The notes: generated from the letters alone by a model not told the origin. Counted from the first letter of the stretch, positions 37,864-49,466 are shown. The stretch is DNA of 64,000 nt from Pseudoclavibacter sp. Marseille-Q3772 (GCF_916618895.1 NZ_OU745391.1:248001-312000), one strand, 5' to 3'. Translations and numbers: made by a program.

Positions 37864-37896
37864 ACACCGCGTCCAGGTGACGTCGAGGCGCGGTGT
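37864..37896. repeat. Inverted repeat upstream of the leuA leader
   Basis: ACACCGCG (37864-37871) and CGCGGTGT (37889-37896), perfect 8-bp arms with a 17-nt loop. It directly abuts the TACGAT -10 box. It may be a terminator for the gene upstream or an operator over the -35 region; the sequence does not decide. Confidence 0.5.
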
Positions 37897-37902
37897 TACG
37901 AT
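37897..37902 (+). promoter_or_regulatory. -10 box of the leuA leader transcript
   Basis: TACGAT with exactly 6 nt to the ATG of the leader peptide, so transcription would start at the start codon. Confidence 0.55.
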
Positions 37903-37908
37903 TTGTGC

Positions 37909-37956
37909 ATGCATTTCAACGGCACGCTCCTTCTTCGCTGCCGCGGCGAGGCTTAA
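37909..37956 (+). CDS. leuL: Leucine leader peptide (attenuation)
   Basis: 15-codon frame MHFNGTLLLRCRGEA with three consecutive Leu codons (CTC CTT CTT, 37927-37935), too short for usual gene finding. It sits 73 nt upstream of leuA and starts at the predicted transcription start. Ribosome stalling on the Leu codons when Leu-tRNA is scarce would change folding of the overlapping RNA segments. The stop codon lies inside the first hairpin arm. Leu-rich leader peptides control leuA in other actinobacteria; the function here is inferred from position and codons. Confidence 0.75.
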   Translation: MHFNGTLLLRCRGEA

Positions 37957-37997
37957 CCACTAAGCCGTCCTCGTCGCGGAGTTCGTGCGTGGCTTAG
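37941..37997 (+). promoter_or_regulatory. leuA attenuator with competing hairpins
   Basis: Segment 1 GGCTTA (37950-37955) pairs with segment 2 TAAGCC (37961-37966). An outer stem CCGCGGCGAGG (37941-37951) can pair with CCTCGTCGCGG (37969-37979, one wobble). Segment 2, as CTAAGCC (37960-37966), can instead pair perfectly with GGCTTAG (37991-37997). The two pairings are mutually exclusive and segment 1 overlaps the end of the leader peptide. Which form permits leuA expression is not resolved from sequence. Confidence 0.65.
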
Positions 37998-38017
37998 GCC
38001 AATCAACTTTCTTGTAG

Positions 38018-39775
<1,758 letters not shown>

Positions 39776-39853
39776 TCGAATACGGCTGAGCGAGTCGGCG
39801 CGCTATGCGTGCGGCAATGCGGCGGCGAACAATCTCGATGCCATACTGTGCCT

Positions 39854-40627
39854 ATGCCCACCTACGATGATGAACTCGTGGTGCTTCGGAGCCAACCACT
39901 GGGCGAAGCCGACCGAATCGTCACCTGCATAGGGAAGGAAAGCGGACACGTACGAGCGGTTGCCCGCGGTGTACGACGCACAAGCTCCAAGATCGGGGCA
40001 AGGCTCGAGCCGTTCAATGTTGTTGACGCACAGCTATTTACCCGCGCTACCGGGAAGAACCGGGGACTGGAGACCGTCACACAGGCGGTCATGGTGCATC
40101 CCTTCTCCGCGCGCATCCGCGAACGATACCTGACCTATGCCGCGGCGAATGTGATCGCTGAGGTTGCGGACACCGTCGTACCTGCAGAGCCGGCACCGCT
40201 GCAGTATGCACTGATCGTCGCGGCACTGCGAGATCTAAGCGCCGACCGTCACGCGGTCGAACTAACGACCTGTGCCTATGTGTTGCGGTCGTTGGCGTTG
40301 GCAGGGTGGGAGCCGACGTTCACCGAGTGCGCGCGCTGCGGTGAACCAGGCCCCCATCCGTTTGTCTCGGTCGCTTTAGGTGGGGCAATCTGCCAGGCCT
40401 GTGCCGCAAGCGCGGGCGCGCTATTGCGGACGGATGTGGATACGCTTCGGCTGTGCTGGGCGCTGCTGGTCGGCAATTGGCGGGTGGCCGACGCCAGTGA
40501 GTCGGCAGCACGAGAGGCCACCGTGCGGATCGTGGCCGCCTATGCCGCGTATCATTTGGAGCGCCCACTGCGTTCATTTGGCCTGTTTGACCAGATCCGA
40601 CGTGCGGATCCCGAGGGCGAGCAGTGA
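39854..40627 (+). CDS. recO: DNA repair protein RecO
   Basis: Recombination mediator that loads RecA with RecR. N-terminal OB-fold (DDELVVLRSQPLGEADRIVT) and the zinc-binding cysteines CARCG then CQAC. ATG 39854 gives 257 residues. It lacks a ribosome site; CATACT at 39842-39847 lies 6 nt upstream, a weak leaderless candidate. leuA-recO-uppS is the usual order. Confidence 0.93.
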   Translation: MPTYDDELVVLRSQPLGEADRIVTCIGKESGHVRAVARGVRRTSSKIGARLEPFNVVDAQLFTRATGKNRGLETVTQAVMVHPFSARIRERYLTYAAANVIAEVADTVVPAEPAPLQYALIVAALRDLSADRHAVELTTCAYVLRSLALAGWEPTFTECARCGEPGPHPFVSVALGGAICQACAASAGALLRTDVDTLRLCWALLVGNWRVADASESAAREATVRIVAAYAAYHLERPLRSFGLFDQIRRADPEGEQ

Positions 40628-40644
40628 CAGCGGCGATTTATCGT

Positions 40645-40650
40645 TAGCAT
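40645..40650 (+). promoter_or_regulatory. -10 box before uppS
   Basis: TAGCAT followed by 7 nt and ATG 40658. A GTGACA at 40624-40629 lies 15 nt upstream, a weak -35. Confidence 0.4.
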
Positions 40651-40657
40651 CGAGAAC

Positions 40658-41443
40658 ATGGACATCGACTGGACCGGGCAAACTCCGCCACAGCTTCCGA
40701 GCGGAGCGATTCCTGAGCACGTCGCAATCGTGATGGACGGTAACGGGCGATGGGCAAACCAGCGCGGACTTCCGCGCACTGAAGGGCACCGCGCGGGGGA
40801 AGCAGCGCTGCTCGACGTTGTCGCCGGAGCGCTCCAGCTCGGGATCAAACATTTATCGGTATACGCGTTCTCCACCGAGAACTGGAAGCGTTCGCCCGCG
40901 GAGGTCCGATTCCTCATGGGGTTTAACCGGGAAGTGCTGCACCGCCAACGCGACCAACTGAACGAGTGGGGTGTGCGCATCCGCTGGTCTGGGCGAACCC
41001 CAAAACTGTGGAAGTCCGTGATCGATGATCTTCGCGCAGCTGAGGCGCTCACTCGCAAGAACCGCACGATGACACTGAATATGTGTGTGAACTATGGCGG
41101 GCGTCTCGAGCTCGTCGATGCAGTGCGCGAACTGGCCGCAGCAGCAAAAGCGGGCAAGCTCGAACCCTCGCGGATCTCGGAACGCAGTATCGCCCAGCAT
41201 CTCTACCAGCCGGAGCTTCCCGATGTCGACCTCTTTATTCGTTCTTCGGGGGAGCAGCGCACCAGTAATTTCTTGCTGTGGCAGAGTGCCTATGCCGAGA
41301 TGGTGTTTCTTGACACGCTCTGGCCCGATTTCGGACGGCAAGAGCTATGGGATGCGGTCTGCGAGTACGTGCGCCGCGACCGTCGTTTCGGTGGCGCCGT
41401 GGACGCACCGGCCGCTGCCGGCTCGGCTACCATAGGCAGTTGA
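40658..41443 (+). CDS. uppS: Isoprenyl transferase (undecaprenyl diphosphate synthase family)
   Basis: cis-Prenyltransferase making long-chain polyprenyl diphosphate carriers for the cell wall. Catalytic Asp in [11 protein letters not shown] (residue 27), [12 protein letters not shown], and [21 protein letters not shown] near the C-terminus. The 261 residues fit the Z-decaprenyl/undecaprenyl group; chain length cannot be decided by eye. Confidence 0.94.
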   Translation: MDIDWTGQTPPQLPSGAIPEHVAIVMDGNGRWANQRGLPRTEGHRAGEAALLDVVAGALQLGIKHLSVYAFSTENWKRSPAEVRFLMGFNREVLHRQRDQLNEWGVRIRWSGRTPKLWKSVIDDLRAAEALTRKNRTMTLNMCVNYGGRLELVDAVRELAAAAKAGKLEPSRISERSIAQHLYQPELPDVDLFIRSSGEQRTSNFLLWQSAYAEMVFLDTLWPDFGRQELWDAVCEYVRRDRRFGGAVDAPAAAGSATIGS

Positions 41444-41495
41444 CTTCGGACACGGCAGCCGGCCGCGTCCTATGAGAGCAGGGGATTCAACGTTC

Positions 41496-42884
41496 ATGGC
41501 ACAGTCGAAGCTCGATCAGGTCATCAATCTCGCAAAACGACGCGGATTTGTGTACCAATCCGGTGAAATCTACGGCGGTTCGCGATCGGCTTGGGACTAC
41601 GGTCCACTGGGCGTCGAGCTTAAAGAGAACATCAAACAGCAGTGGTGGCAGACCTTCGTACGCGGCCGCGCCGATATGGTCGGTCTCGACTCATCGGTCA
41701 TCCTGCCCACCGATGTTTGGAAGGCATCCGGTCACGTCGAGACGTTCACTGACCCGCTCGTTGAATCGCTCCACACGCACAAGCGCTACCGTGCCGATCA
41801 CCTCATCGAGGCTTACGTGGCCAAGCACGGCAAAGAACCTGAGAACGGCCTGGCGGACATTCGCGACCCGGAGACCGGCCAGCCCGGTAACTGGACCGAA
41901 CCCAAGATGTTCTCCGGGCTGATGAAGACCTATCTCGGTCCGGTCGATGACAAGGAGGGCTTGCACTATCTGCGGCCCGAGACCGCCCAGGGCATCTTCG
42001 TCAATTTCAACAATGTGGTTACTACCGCTCGGAAGAAACCACCGTTCGGTATTGGCCAGGTGGGTAAAGCGTTCCGTAACGAGATTACGCCCGGTAACTT
42101 CATCTTCCGCACCCGCGAGTTCGAGCAGATGGAGATCGAGTACTTCGTTAAGCCGGAAACCGCGCAGGAACACTTTGAGGCCTGGGTCGAGGCATGCTGG
42201 AACTGGTTCGTTGACCTCGGCATCAACCCGGACAACATGCGTCGCTTCGATGTGCCCGAGGAAGAGCGGGCACACTACTCGGCAGCGACGATTGACTTCG
42301 AGTACAAGTTCGGATTCCAGGGCAATGAGTGGGGAGAGCTCATGGGCGTGGCGAACCGAACCGACTTTGACCTCGGATCGCACGCCGACGCATCCGGAAC
42401 CAAACTGAGCTACTTTGACCAGGCAAACGACGAACGCTACACGCCGTACGTAATCGAACCGAGCTTCGGTCTCACCCGATCGCTCATGGCCTTCCTGGTC
42501 GATTCATTCACCGAAGACGAAGCTCCGAACGCCAAGGGCGGTGTTGACACTCGCACCGTGCTGAAACTCGACCCACGCCTGGCACCGGTGAAGGCAGCCG
42601 TTCTGCCGCTCTCACGTAACGAGAAACTTTCGCCACTTGCTCGACAGGTTGCCGATGCCGTTCGCGGCGGCGGTCGCTGGAATATTGATTTCGATGACGC
42701 TGGTGCGATCGGTCGTCGCTACCGTCGCCAGGATGAGATCGGTACGCCACTGTGCATCACGGTGGACTTTGACTCGCTCGATGACAACGCCGTGACCGTG
42801 CGTGACCGCGACACAATGGCACAAGAGCGCGTGTCCATTGACCGCTTGCCCTCGTACGTATTCGACAAGCTCGGCGGTTGCTAG
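41496..42884 (+). CDS. glyQS: Glycyl-tRNA synthetase (single-chain alpha2 type)
   Basis: Class IIa synthetase of 462 residues, the dimeric type found in actinobacteria. [24 protein letters not shown] at the N-terminus (read as two blocks), motif 2 [21 protein letters not shown], motif 3 [10 protein letters not shown], then the anticodon-binding domain. ATG 41496 is the family start; ATG 41472 would add eight residues. Confidence 0.95.
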   Translation: MAQSKLDQVINLAKRRGFVYQSGEIYGGSRSAWDYGPLGVELKENIKQQWWQTFVRGRADMVGLDSSVILPTDVWKASGHVETFTDPLVESLHTHKRYRADHLIEAYVAKHGKEPENGLADIRDPETGQPGNWTEPKMFSGLMKTYLGPVDDKEGLHYLRPETAQGIFVNFNNVVTTARKKPPFGIGQVGKAFRNEITPGNFIFRTREFEQMEIEYFVKPETAQEHFEAWVEACWNWFVDLGINPDNMRRFDVPEEERAHYSAATIDFEYKFGFQGNEWGELMGVANRTDFDLGSHADASGTKLSYFDQANDERYTPYVIEPSFGLTRSLMAFLVDSFTEDEAPNAKGGVDTRTVLKLDPRLAPVKAAVLPLSRNEKLSPLARQVADAVRGGGRWNIDFDDAGAIGRRYRRQDEIGTPLCITVDFDSLDDNAVTVRDRDTMAQERVSIDRLPSYVFDKLGGC

Positions 42885-44067
42885 TCAGACGTCGCTGAAC
42901 GAAACGGACTCGATTCTGGTCACGCAATCCCATCCAGATACCCAGCTGCGAATCGGCAATATCGTTGTCGATTCGCCAGTTGTGCTTGCGCCAATGGCGG
43001 GGGTTACCAATGAGGCGTTTCGTCGACTGTGTCGTGAGTACGGTGCAGGGTTGTACGTAACAGAGATGGTGACCACGCGCGCACTCGTTGAACGCCACGA
43101 AAACACGATGCGGCTCATCCACCACCACCCCTCTGAGGAAATCCGCTCGATTCAGCTGTACGGAGTTGACCCAGATATCACGGCCGAAGCTGTAGCGATG
43201 TTGGTGGAGGAAGACCGAGCAGACCACATCGACCTGAACTTCGGTTGCCCGGTGCCGAAAGTTACTCGGCGTGGGGGAGGGTCGGCGCTACCGTGGAAGC
43301 AGGATTTGTTTGAGGCGATCTGCACGAGGGCCGTTCGCGCCGCGGGCTCGGTACCGCTGACGATCAAGATCCGTAAGGGCATCAACGAAGATCACATGAC
43401 CTATTTGGATGCTGCCAAGTGCGCCGAACAGGCAGGGGTCGCTGCGATCACACTGCATGCCCGGACCCTCGAACAGCAGTACTCTGGCACTGCTGATTGG
43501 GACGCGATCGCGACGCTAAAACAGACCATCACCTCGATACCAATCCTCGGCAACGGGGATGTGTTTGAAGGCGAGGACGGACCACGGATGCTTCGGGAGA
43601 CTGGCTGCGATGGTGTGGTGGTCGGGCGCGGTGTGCTCGGCCGGCCGTGGTTGTTCGGCGATCTACAGGCGGCATTTGCCGGTAGCGATAGGCGCCTGCG
43701 CCCGGGGCTTCGTGAGGTCGGTGCTGCGATGGTGCGTCACGCCGAGCTCCTCGTCGAGTTCTTCGGGGATGAGGGGCACGGCTGCCGGGATTTCCGAAAG
43801 CATGTTGCCTGGTATTTCAAGGGGTATCCGGTTGGCGGTGAGCTGCGCCGAACATTCGCGCTGATCGAATCGTTGGCCGAACTGCGCGCGCTCGTAGCCA
43901 CGCTCGACGACTCGCCCTGGCCGGGTACCGGCGCCGAAGGGCCACGGGGTCGAGCCGGCAGTCCGCGCCGGGCAGCGCTTCCCGACGGTTGGCTCGATTC
44001 ACGGACGATGAACGGTCAGGAACGATCAGGCATGGCTGCCGCCGAGCTGGATACATCGGGAGGTTAG
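42838..44067 (+). CDS. dusB: tRNA-dihydrouridine synthase (DusB-like)
   Basis: FMN-dependent reductase of uridines in t[23 protein letters not shown] at the N-terminus, catalytic Cys in [35 protein letters not shown], and [11 protein letters not shown]. The start is unresolved. Homology begins near 42946, but the only in-frame standard starts are GTG 42802 and TTG 42838, both inside glyQS. I give TTG 42838, and a rare start such as CTG 42916 is possible. The C-terminus has a Gly/Arg-rich tail of about 50 residues. It is followed immediately by dgt. Confidence 0.9.
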   Translation: MTACPRTYSTSSAVASQTSLNETDSILVTQSHPDTQLRIGNIVVDSPVVLAPMAGVTNEAFRRLCREYGAGLYVTEMVTTRALVERHENTMRLIHHHPSEEIRSIQLYGVDPDITAEAVAMLVEEDRADHIDLNFGCPVPKVTRRGGGSALPWKQDLFEAICTRAVRAAGSVPLTIKIRKGINEDHMTYLDAAKCAEQAGVAAITLHARTLEQQYSGTADWDAIATLKQTITSIPILGNGDVFEGEDGPRMLRETGCDGVVVGRGVLGRPWLFGDLQAAFAGSDRRLRPGLREVGAAMVRHAELLVEFFGDEGHGCRDFRKHVAWYFKGYPVGGELRRTFALIESLAELRALVATLDDSPWPGTGAEGPRGRAGSPRRAALPDGWLDSRTMNGQERSGMAAAELDTSGG

Positions 44068-44069
44068 TG

Positions 44070-45344
44070 ATGGCGACACCGCTCCAAGGCCCGAGAACGG
44101 AATATTCAGAAGCCGACCAGCAACGCTTCCTTCCCGAACACCACGAAAACCGTCGTCGCTCCGAGTTTGCTCGCGACCGTGCACGGTTAGTGCACTCCTC
44201 AGGGCTGCGCCGCCTCGCATTGAAAACGCAGGTGCTGTCGCCCACAACCGGGGTCGATTTTGCGCGTAATCGACTTACCCATTCCCTCGAAGTGGCACAG
44301 GTCGGGCGGGAGATCGCCGGATCGTTGGCCCTCGATCCAGATATCGTCGATACGGCCTGCCTCGCGCACGATATTGGTCATCCACCATTTGGGCACAATG
44401 GCGAGCGTGCGATTGACGAGTGGGCCGATGACATCGGCGGGTTCGAAGGGAACGCCCAGACCCTGCGGTTGATATCTCGACTCGAGCCAAAGGTATTCGA
44501 TGAACAGGATCGGGCGTATGGTGTGAACCTGACTCGCGCCAGTCTGGATGCATCCTGCAAGTACCCGTGGACTCGTGAGGAAGGACGCGCCAAGGGCACC
44601 AGGAAGTTTGGTGTCTACGAGGACGATCTGCCGGTATTTGCCTGGCTGCGTGATGGGGCACCGGCACAGCGAAAATGTATTGAGGCACAGGTGATGGACC
44701 TCAGCGACGATATCGCCTATTCGGTCCACGACCTCGAGGACGCAATCGTCGAGGGCTTTTTGCCGTTGGAAGAGCTCCACTCGCCGGACAATAGAGAGGC
44801 GATTCTCTACAACGCTGCCGAATGGTCACGGCGTTCGTTCGAAGAAGCGGAGCTGGATGAGGCATTTGAGCGGTTGAGTCGCGAACCGTACTGGGTGCGT
44901 GACTACGACGGATCGGCGCGCGGGCACGCATCCCTGAAGAACCTCACTTCACAGTTGATCGGTCGTTTCGCGAAGGCGGCGACCGAGGCAACGATTGCCG
45001 AGTACGGCGCCGATACGCTGTGCATCCGCTACCTCGCGGACGTTATTGTGCCTCGCAGCGTGCGTGCCGAGATCGCACTGTTGAAGGGCGCTGTATCGGG
45101 CTTTGTGATGGCACTTCCCACTCGCCAACCGGTGTATGCACAGCAGCGAGAGGTGCTGACGCAGCTTCTGGACGCGCTGTGGCAGAGCGGTACCCGTCAC
45201 CTGGATGTGATGTTCCGAGACGCCTATGTGGCAGCGCCAGATGACCGTGCTCGCCGTCGCGCGATCGTGGACCAGGTGGCCTCGCTCACCGACCAATCAG
45301 CGCTGGCAATGCACGCGGCACTGTGTGGGGATAACCGCGCGTGA
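44070..45344 (+). CDS. dgt: Deoxyguanosinetriphosphate triphosphohydrolase-like protein
   Basis: HD-domain dNTP triphosphohydrolase of 424 residues. RLTHSLEVAQ gives the first His, CLAHDIGHPPFGHNGE the HD pair, and DLSDDIAYSVHDLED the final Asp. ATG 44070 with GGGAGG upstream is 3 nt after the dusB stop. It usually precedes dnaG in actinobacteria, as here. The substrate preference is not deducible. Confidence 0.92.
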   Translation: MATPLQGPRTEYSEADQQRFLPEHHENRRRSEFARDRARLVHSSGLRRLALKTQVLSPTTGVDFARNRLTHSLEVAQVGREIAGSLALDPDIVDTACLAHDIGHPPFGHNGERAIDEWADDIGGFEGNAQTLRLISRLEPKVFDEQDRAYGVNLTRASLDASCKYPWTREEGRAKGTRKFGVYEDDLPVFAWLRDGAPAQRKCIEAQVMDLSDDIAYSVHDLEDAIVEGFLPLEELHSPDNREAILYNAAEWSRRSFEEAELDEAFERLSREPYWVRDYDGSARGHASLKNLTSQLIGRFAKAATEATIAEYGADTLCIRYLADVIVPRSVRAEIALLKGAVSGFVMALPTRQPVYAQQREVLTQLLDALWQSGTRHLDVMFRDAYVAAPDDRARRRAIVDQVASLTDQSALAMHAALCGDNRA

Positions 45345-45361
45345 TCGATCTGGGGACGGCA

Positions 45362-45367
45362 TAGACT
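45362..45367 (+). promoter_or_regulatory. -10 box of dnaG (leaderless type)
   Basis: TAGACT followed by 6 nt and ATG 45374; there is no Shine-Dalgarno. It is the same hexamer as before truB. Confidence 0.5.
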
Positions 45368-45373
45368 GCGCTT

Positions 45374-47233
45374 ATGGCACGGATTCAACGAGCGGACATC
45401 GACCAGGTTCGCGAACGCACCAATATCGAAGAGGTAATTGGTGAATACGTCACGCTCAAATCCGCAGGTGTCGGATCGAAAAAAGGGTTGTGTCCCTTTC
45501 ATGATGAGCGCACCCCATCGTTTCACGTGCGTCCGCAGCTTGGTTTTTATCACTGTTTTGGATGCGGTGAGTCCGGTGATGTGTACACGTTCCTGCAGAA
45601 AATGGACCACATCACCTTCGTGGAGGCCGTTGAACGTCTCGCGGCCAGGATCGGCTACACACTCAGCTATGAGGAAGGCAGCGGGCCATCCACTGCCGAG
45701 CCGTCGAATCGTCTCCGGTTGTTACAAGCCAATGCGGCTGCAGCCGAGTTTTTCGCCGCGCAATTGGCAACACCAGAGGCGCAGATCGGTCGCGATTTCC
45801 TCGGCGCACGGGCATTCAATCAACAGGCGGCCGAGCATTTTGGCATCGGCTTCGCGCCGCAGTCATGGGATGCGTTAACGAAGCATCTGCGAGGTCGAGG
45901 GTTCACCATCGACGAGCTACAGGAGGCGGGGCTCGTTTCAACCAATGACCGTGGCCGGCACTACGACCGTTTTCGCGGTCGGCTCGTCTGGCCGATCCGT
46001 GACACCTCGGGTCAGACCCTCGGGTTCGGTGCCCGCAAATTGCATGAAGACGACAAGGGGCCGAAGTATCTGAACACGCCAGAGACGCCGGTCTATCAGA
46101 AGTCGAAGGTGCTGTACGGGCTTGATCTTGCGAAACGGGATATTGCTCGCGGCCACGAAGTTGTGGTCGTGGAGGGGTATACGGATGTGATGGCCGCGCA
46201 TCTTTCGGGAATCACCACGGCGGTTGCTACCTGCGGCACAGCGTTCGGGGTAGACCACATCAAGATTCTGCGTCGCATCATGGACGACGAAAGCAACCAG
46301 GGCCGCGTGATTTTCAATTTCGACCCGGATGAGGCTGGTCGCAAAGCGGCGATGCGTGCATTCGCCGAAGAGAACAGATTCGTTGCACAGACCTTCGTCG
46401 CGGTGGCTCCCGAAGGGCTCGACCCGTGCGATCTGCGATTACAACACGGTGCTGCTGCTGTGCAATCACTCGTCGCTGACCCGATGCCCATGTATGAGTT
46501 TGTGATCAGGGAGCAGCTTAAGCGGCATGACCTGCGCAATGCGGAGGGCCGCGTTGCGGCATTGCGTGAGGCCGCTCCGGTAATCAGTGGAATCCGCGAC
46601 CGGGCGCTACGGCCGGAATACACTCGACAGCTTGCCGGCTGGCTCGGGATGGATCTAGAGCAGGTGCGTGCGCAGGTGCGACGAATGGAACGCAACCAAC
46701 AGCATCCCGGCGGCGACTACCAAGGTGAGATGACCGCGAGCGCTCCGATGGTGCGCCTGCGTGATTTGCCGAATGATCCAACGACCCGCCATGAGCGCGA
46801 TGTCATTGCCGCGGTGTTGCAGTACCCGCATATGCTCTCGGAAGCACAGCTTGATGGTGTGCTCAGCTATCGCTTTAGTGATCCATCGCTGGATACGATC
46901 CGCAATGCGATCATTACCTCTCGTCCAGCCCTCGGTACTCCGCAATGGTTGCCGCAGGTGCAGGAGGATCTGCCGCAGGCGTTCATGCCATTGGCGATGG
47001 ATCTCTCGATGGTGGCGCTGCCCACCGGGCCGGGGCCGGAACAGGTCGCGGCCTATGTGCGCTCGCTTGCCGCATCCCTCATCGAACGGGATCTGTTGCG
47101 GCGTAAAGCAGAGCTGTTGAGCGAGTTGCAGCGTACTGATATCGAAACCGATCCGATGCGTCATCGCGAGCTCAGTGAAGAACTTGTGGCGGTGGAGCAG
47201 CGCAAACGGGAAATTCGCTTGAGCGCACAATAG
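45374..47233 (+). CDS. dnaG: DNA primase
   Basis: Synthesises RNA primers at the replication fork. CHC2 zinc finger with C40, H43, C61 and C64; DnaG catalytic core with TOPRIM (VVVVEGYTDVMAAH, FNFDPDEAGRKA); C-terminal helicase-interaction region. 619 residues, normal for the order. Not part of an rpsU-dnaG-rpoD operon here, as usual for actinobacteria. Confidence 0.96.
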   Translation: MARIQRADIDQVRERTNIEEVIGEYVTLKSAGVGSKKGLCPFHDERTPSFHVRPQLGFYHCFGCGESGDVYTFLQKMDHITFVEAVERLAARIGYTLSYEEGSGPSTAEPSNRLRLLQANAAAAEFFAAQLATPEAQIGRDFLGARAFNQQAAEHFGIGFAPQSWDALTKHLRGRGFTIDELQEAGLVSTNDRGRHYDRFRGRLVWPIRDTSGQTLGFGARKLHEDDKGPKYLNTPETPVYQKSKVLYGLDLAKRDIARGHEVVVVEGYTDVMAAHLSGITTAVATCGTAFGVDHIKILRRIMDDESNQGRVIFNFDPDEAGRKAAMRAFAEENRFVAQTFVAVAPEGLDPCDLRLQHGAAAVQSLVADPMPMYEFVIREQLKRHDLRNAEGRVAALREAAPVISGIRDRALRPEYTRQLAGWLGMDLEQVRAQVRRMERNQQHPGGDYQGEMTASAPMVRLRDLPNDPTTRHERDVIAAVLQYPHMLSEAQLDGVLSYRFSDPSLDTIRNAIITSRPALGTPQWLPQVQEDLPQAFMPLAMDLSMVALPTGPGPEQVAAYVRSLAASLIERDLLRRKAELLSELQRTDIETDPMRHRELSEELVAVEQRKREIRLSAQ

Positions 47234-47263
47234 GCTTATTGCACACCGCACGGAGGGAAGATA

Positions 47264-48280
47264 ATGGCACCCGTGATTTCGGCACTTGACTGTTCGATCT
47301 CGTACGGCCCGCGTATCGGTAATGCGGATGCGCGGGTCCTGTCTGGAGTGACGCTCAACGTCGATGCCGGCGGGATCCTCGGGGTTGTTGGTGCTACCGG
47401 AAGCGGTAAGTCATCGTTCGGGCAGGTGCTTTCCGGGCGTGGGCTGCTGCGCGGCGCGCCACGGGATATGCCGTGGGTATCGGGCGGGGAGCTACAGATT
47501 GCGGGCATCGATTTGCATGACGCATCGAAGGCCGATCTGCAGCGGCTGCCGCTAGTCGTTGGGTACTTGGCTCCTGATTCGGGGGAGCGGCTTCGCAATG
47601 ACCTCACCGTGGGTGAGAACATCGTCGATCCGATTCTGAGTCGCGATCCGGAATTTGACCGGAATGTGCTTGGTAAAGCGGCAGCGACCCTTCTGGACGC
47701 GGTCGATTTGGGTATCGGGCTGCTCAACAAATTTCCGTTTGAGTGTTCTCGCGGTCAGCGCCAGCGAATTGCATTCGCGCAGGCGTTGATTGTGGAGCCT
47801 GAAGTGTTGATCGTCGATGAACCTGCCCAGGGTGTCGATGTTCTGGCGCGACCGGCGCTATTTGATCTGCTTGAGCGGCTCAACCAAACCCGCCAGATGA
47901 CGATTGTGGTGATTAGCAACGACCTGGCGTCGGTTGAACGGCTAACCTCGCGGGTGCTCGTACTCAGTGACGGTTACGTGTTGGCGCATGGCGATCTCGA
48001 CGAGATTCTGAAGTCGTCCACAGATCCGTTCTTGCAGCGGTTGGCGCAGGCGCGGGCATCAGTAACAGCACCGTTAGCGGGAGTAGAAGACCGAGACCAG
48101 CAGGAGGCGGCGCAGCGCGTTGTTGACGGCTTGTTCGGAGATATTAGCGACGAAGAGGCTGAGCGAATCGAGGCCGAGGCGCAGCGTCGGCGTCTGCTTG
48201 AGAGTCGGCCGGAGTTCGCGAGATTTGAACAGTCGGTGCAAACGGATGCGGATGAGAGGAGTGGTGATGAAGGCAAGTAA
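47264..48280 (+). CDS. Orphan ABC-transporter ATP-binding protein
   Basis: 338 residues. Complete ABC ATPase: Walker A GATGSGKSS, a signature that reads CSRGQRQRIAFAQAL (canonical LSGGQ), Walker B VLIVDEPAQGVD, and H-loop region VVISNDLAS with Asn in place of the usual His. A charged ~70-residue C-terminal extension follows. No permease or binding protein lies nearby. The general layout recalls oligopeptide importer ATPases. A strong GGAGGGAAG site precedes ATG 47264. Confidence 0.85.
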   Translation: MAPVISALDCSISYGPRIGNADARVLSGVTLNVDAGGILGVVGATGSGKSSFGQVLSGRGLLRGAPRDMPWVSGGELQIAGIDLHDASKADLQRLPLVVGYLAPDSGERLRNDLTVGENIVDPILSRDPEFDRNVLGKAAATLLDAVDLGIGLLNKFPFECSRGQRQRIAFAQALIVEPEVLIVDEPAQGVDVLARPALFDLLERLNQTRQMTIVVISNDLASVERLTSRVLVLSDGYVLAHGDLDEILKSSTDPFLQRLAQARASVTAPLAGVEDRDQQEAAQRVVDGLFGDISDEEAERIEAEAQRRRLLESRPEFARFEQSVQTDADERSGDEGK

Positions 48281-49271
48281 CGGTCAGCACAGTGAGGTGC
48301 TTTCCCAGCAAGTAGAACCCTTACCGAATCACCGGCGGCCGGTACCCGGTGCAATCTCGGTGTTGCCCGAGGACGAACGACAAAGCGAGTTTGTTGATGC
48401 TGTTCGTGAGGCCGGGGGAGAGGTTACGCAGATCGGTGCCGAAACCCGCGGTGTGATTTACACCTCGTACAGGGATGTTGACGGCTTAGTTTCGGCGTTG
48501 GCGGACAACCCGCAGATTTCGTGGGTGCAGCTTCCCTATGCCGGAATCGATGCGTTCGCGCAGCGGCTGCGTCCGTTTGCACAGCGTGGTGTGTTGTTCA
48601 CCTCCGGAAAGGGAGCATTTGCACAGCCGGTCGCTGAGCACGCACTGATGTTGACGCTGGCATTGCAGCGGCGTATTCCGTTTCGGTGTCGGGCAACGAG
48701 CTGGGGAGAATCCGCCGGACTATCGCTCTACGGTAATCGCGTGCTGATCGTTGGGGCGGGCGGTATTGCCCGCGAACTCATTCGGTTGTTGGAACCGTTT
48801 GGGGTCGACGTGACCGTTGTTCGTCGAAGCGATGGGGATGTGCCGGGGGCTGATCGCACGGTTCGCTTTGATGCTTTAGACGAACAGCTGCCGGAGGCGG
48901 ATGTGGTCGTGCTTGCAGCGGCTGCTACGGAAGAGACCCGCGGCATGATCTCAGCTGCCAGGCTGAAGATGATGAAGTCGAGCGCGGTGCTGGTGAATAT
49001 TGGTCGCGGCCCGCTGATTGATACTTCGGCGCTCGTCGCGGCACTTGACTCGGGCCAGATATATGGTGCTGGCCTGGATGTGACCGACCCCGAGCCGCTT
49101 CCGGATGACCATCCGCTGTGGCAGCATGAACGGTGCATCATCACTCCGCATACGGCGGACACCCCAGATATGGTCTTGCCGCTGATCAAGCAGCGCGTGC
49201 GTGACAATGTGCGAGCGTTCATGGATGACGGGCGTTTTGTCGGCATTGCGGACCCTCTTCGCGGATACTAG
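48267..49271 (+). CDS. D-isomer-specific 2-hydroxyacid dehydrogenase
   Basis: 334 residues with NAD-binding GNRVLIVGAGGIARELIRLL, VVLAAAATEETRGMI, NIGRGPLIDTSALVAAL, the catalytic Glu region GLDVTDPEPLP and catalytic His in ITPHTAD. The substrate is unknown. ATG 48267 (GAGAGGA at 48254-48260) overlaps the ABC gene by 14 nt, so the two are co-transcribed. Confidence 0.88.
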   Translation: MKASNGQHSEVLSQQVEPLPNHRRPVPGAISVLPEDERQSEFVDAVREAGGEVTQIGAETRGVIYTSYRDVDGLVSALADNPQISWVQLPYAGIDAFAQRLRPFAQRGVLFTSGKGAFAQPVAEHALMLTLALQRRIPFRCRATSWGESAGLSLYGNRVLIVGAGGIARELIRLLEPFGVDVTVVRRSDGDVPGADRTVRFDALDEQLPEADVVVLAAAATEETRGMISAARLKMMKSSAVLVNIGRGPLIDTSALVAALDSGQIYGAGLDVTDPEPLPDDHPLWQHERCIITPHTADTPDMVLPLIKQRVRDNVRAFMDDGRFVGIADPLRGY

Positions 49272-49347
49272 ACGGCGCGCCGGATGCGAGTGAGCCGGAC
49301 GGATTTCACATTTCTCCATTGCTCGTGTTAGGCTTTTCGAGTTGTCA

Positions 49348-49422
49348 TCCCCGATAGCTCAACGGCAGAGCAGCCGGCTGTTAACCGGCAGGTTGTTGGT
49401 TCGAATCCAACTCGGGGAGCCA
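49348..49422 (+). tRNA. tRNA-Asn (GTT), CCA encoded
   Basis: Cloverleaf: acceptor TCCCCGA with TCGGGGA (49412-49418), D-arm AGCTCAACGGCAGAGC, anticodon stem CCGGC/GCCGG with anticodon GTT at 49380-49382, T-arm GGTTCGAATCC. Discriminator G, then an encoded CCA at 49420-49422. Confidence 0.95.
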
Positions 49423-49426
49423 CATA

Positions 49427-49466
49427 GGCCCCGAACTGCGCAGCGCGGTGTTCGGGGCCATTCGTT
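49427..49466 (+). terminator. Intrinsic terminator after tRNA-Asn
   Basis: GGCCCCGAAC (49427-49436) and GTTCGGGGCC (49450-49459), perfect 10-bp stem, then ATTCGTTTTT. Confidence 0.88.
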
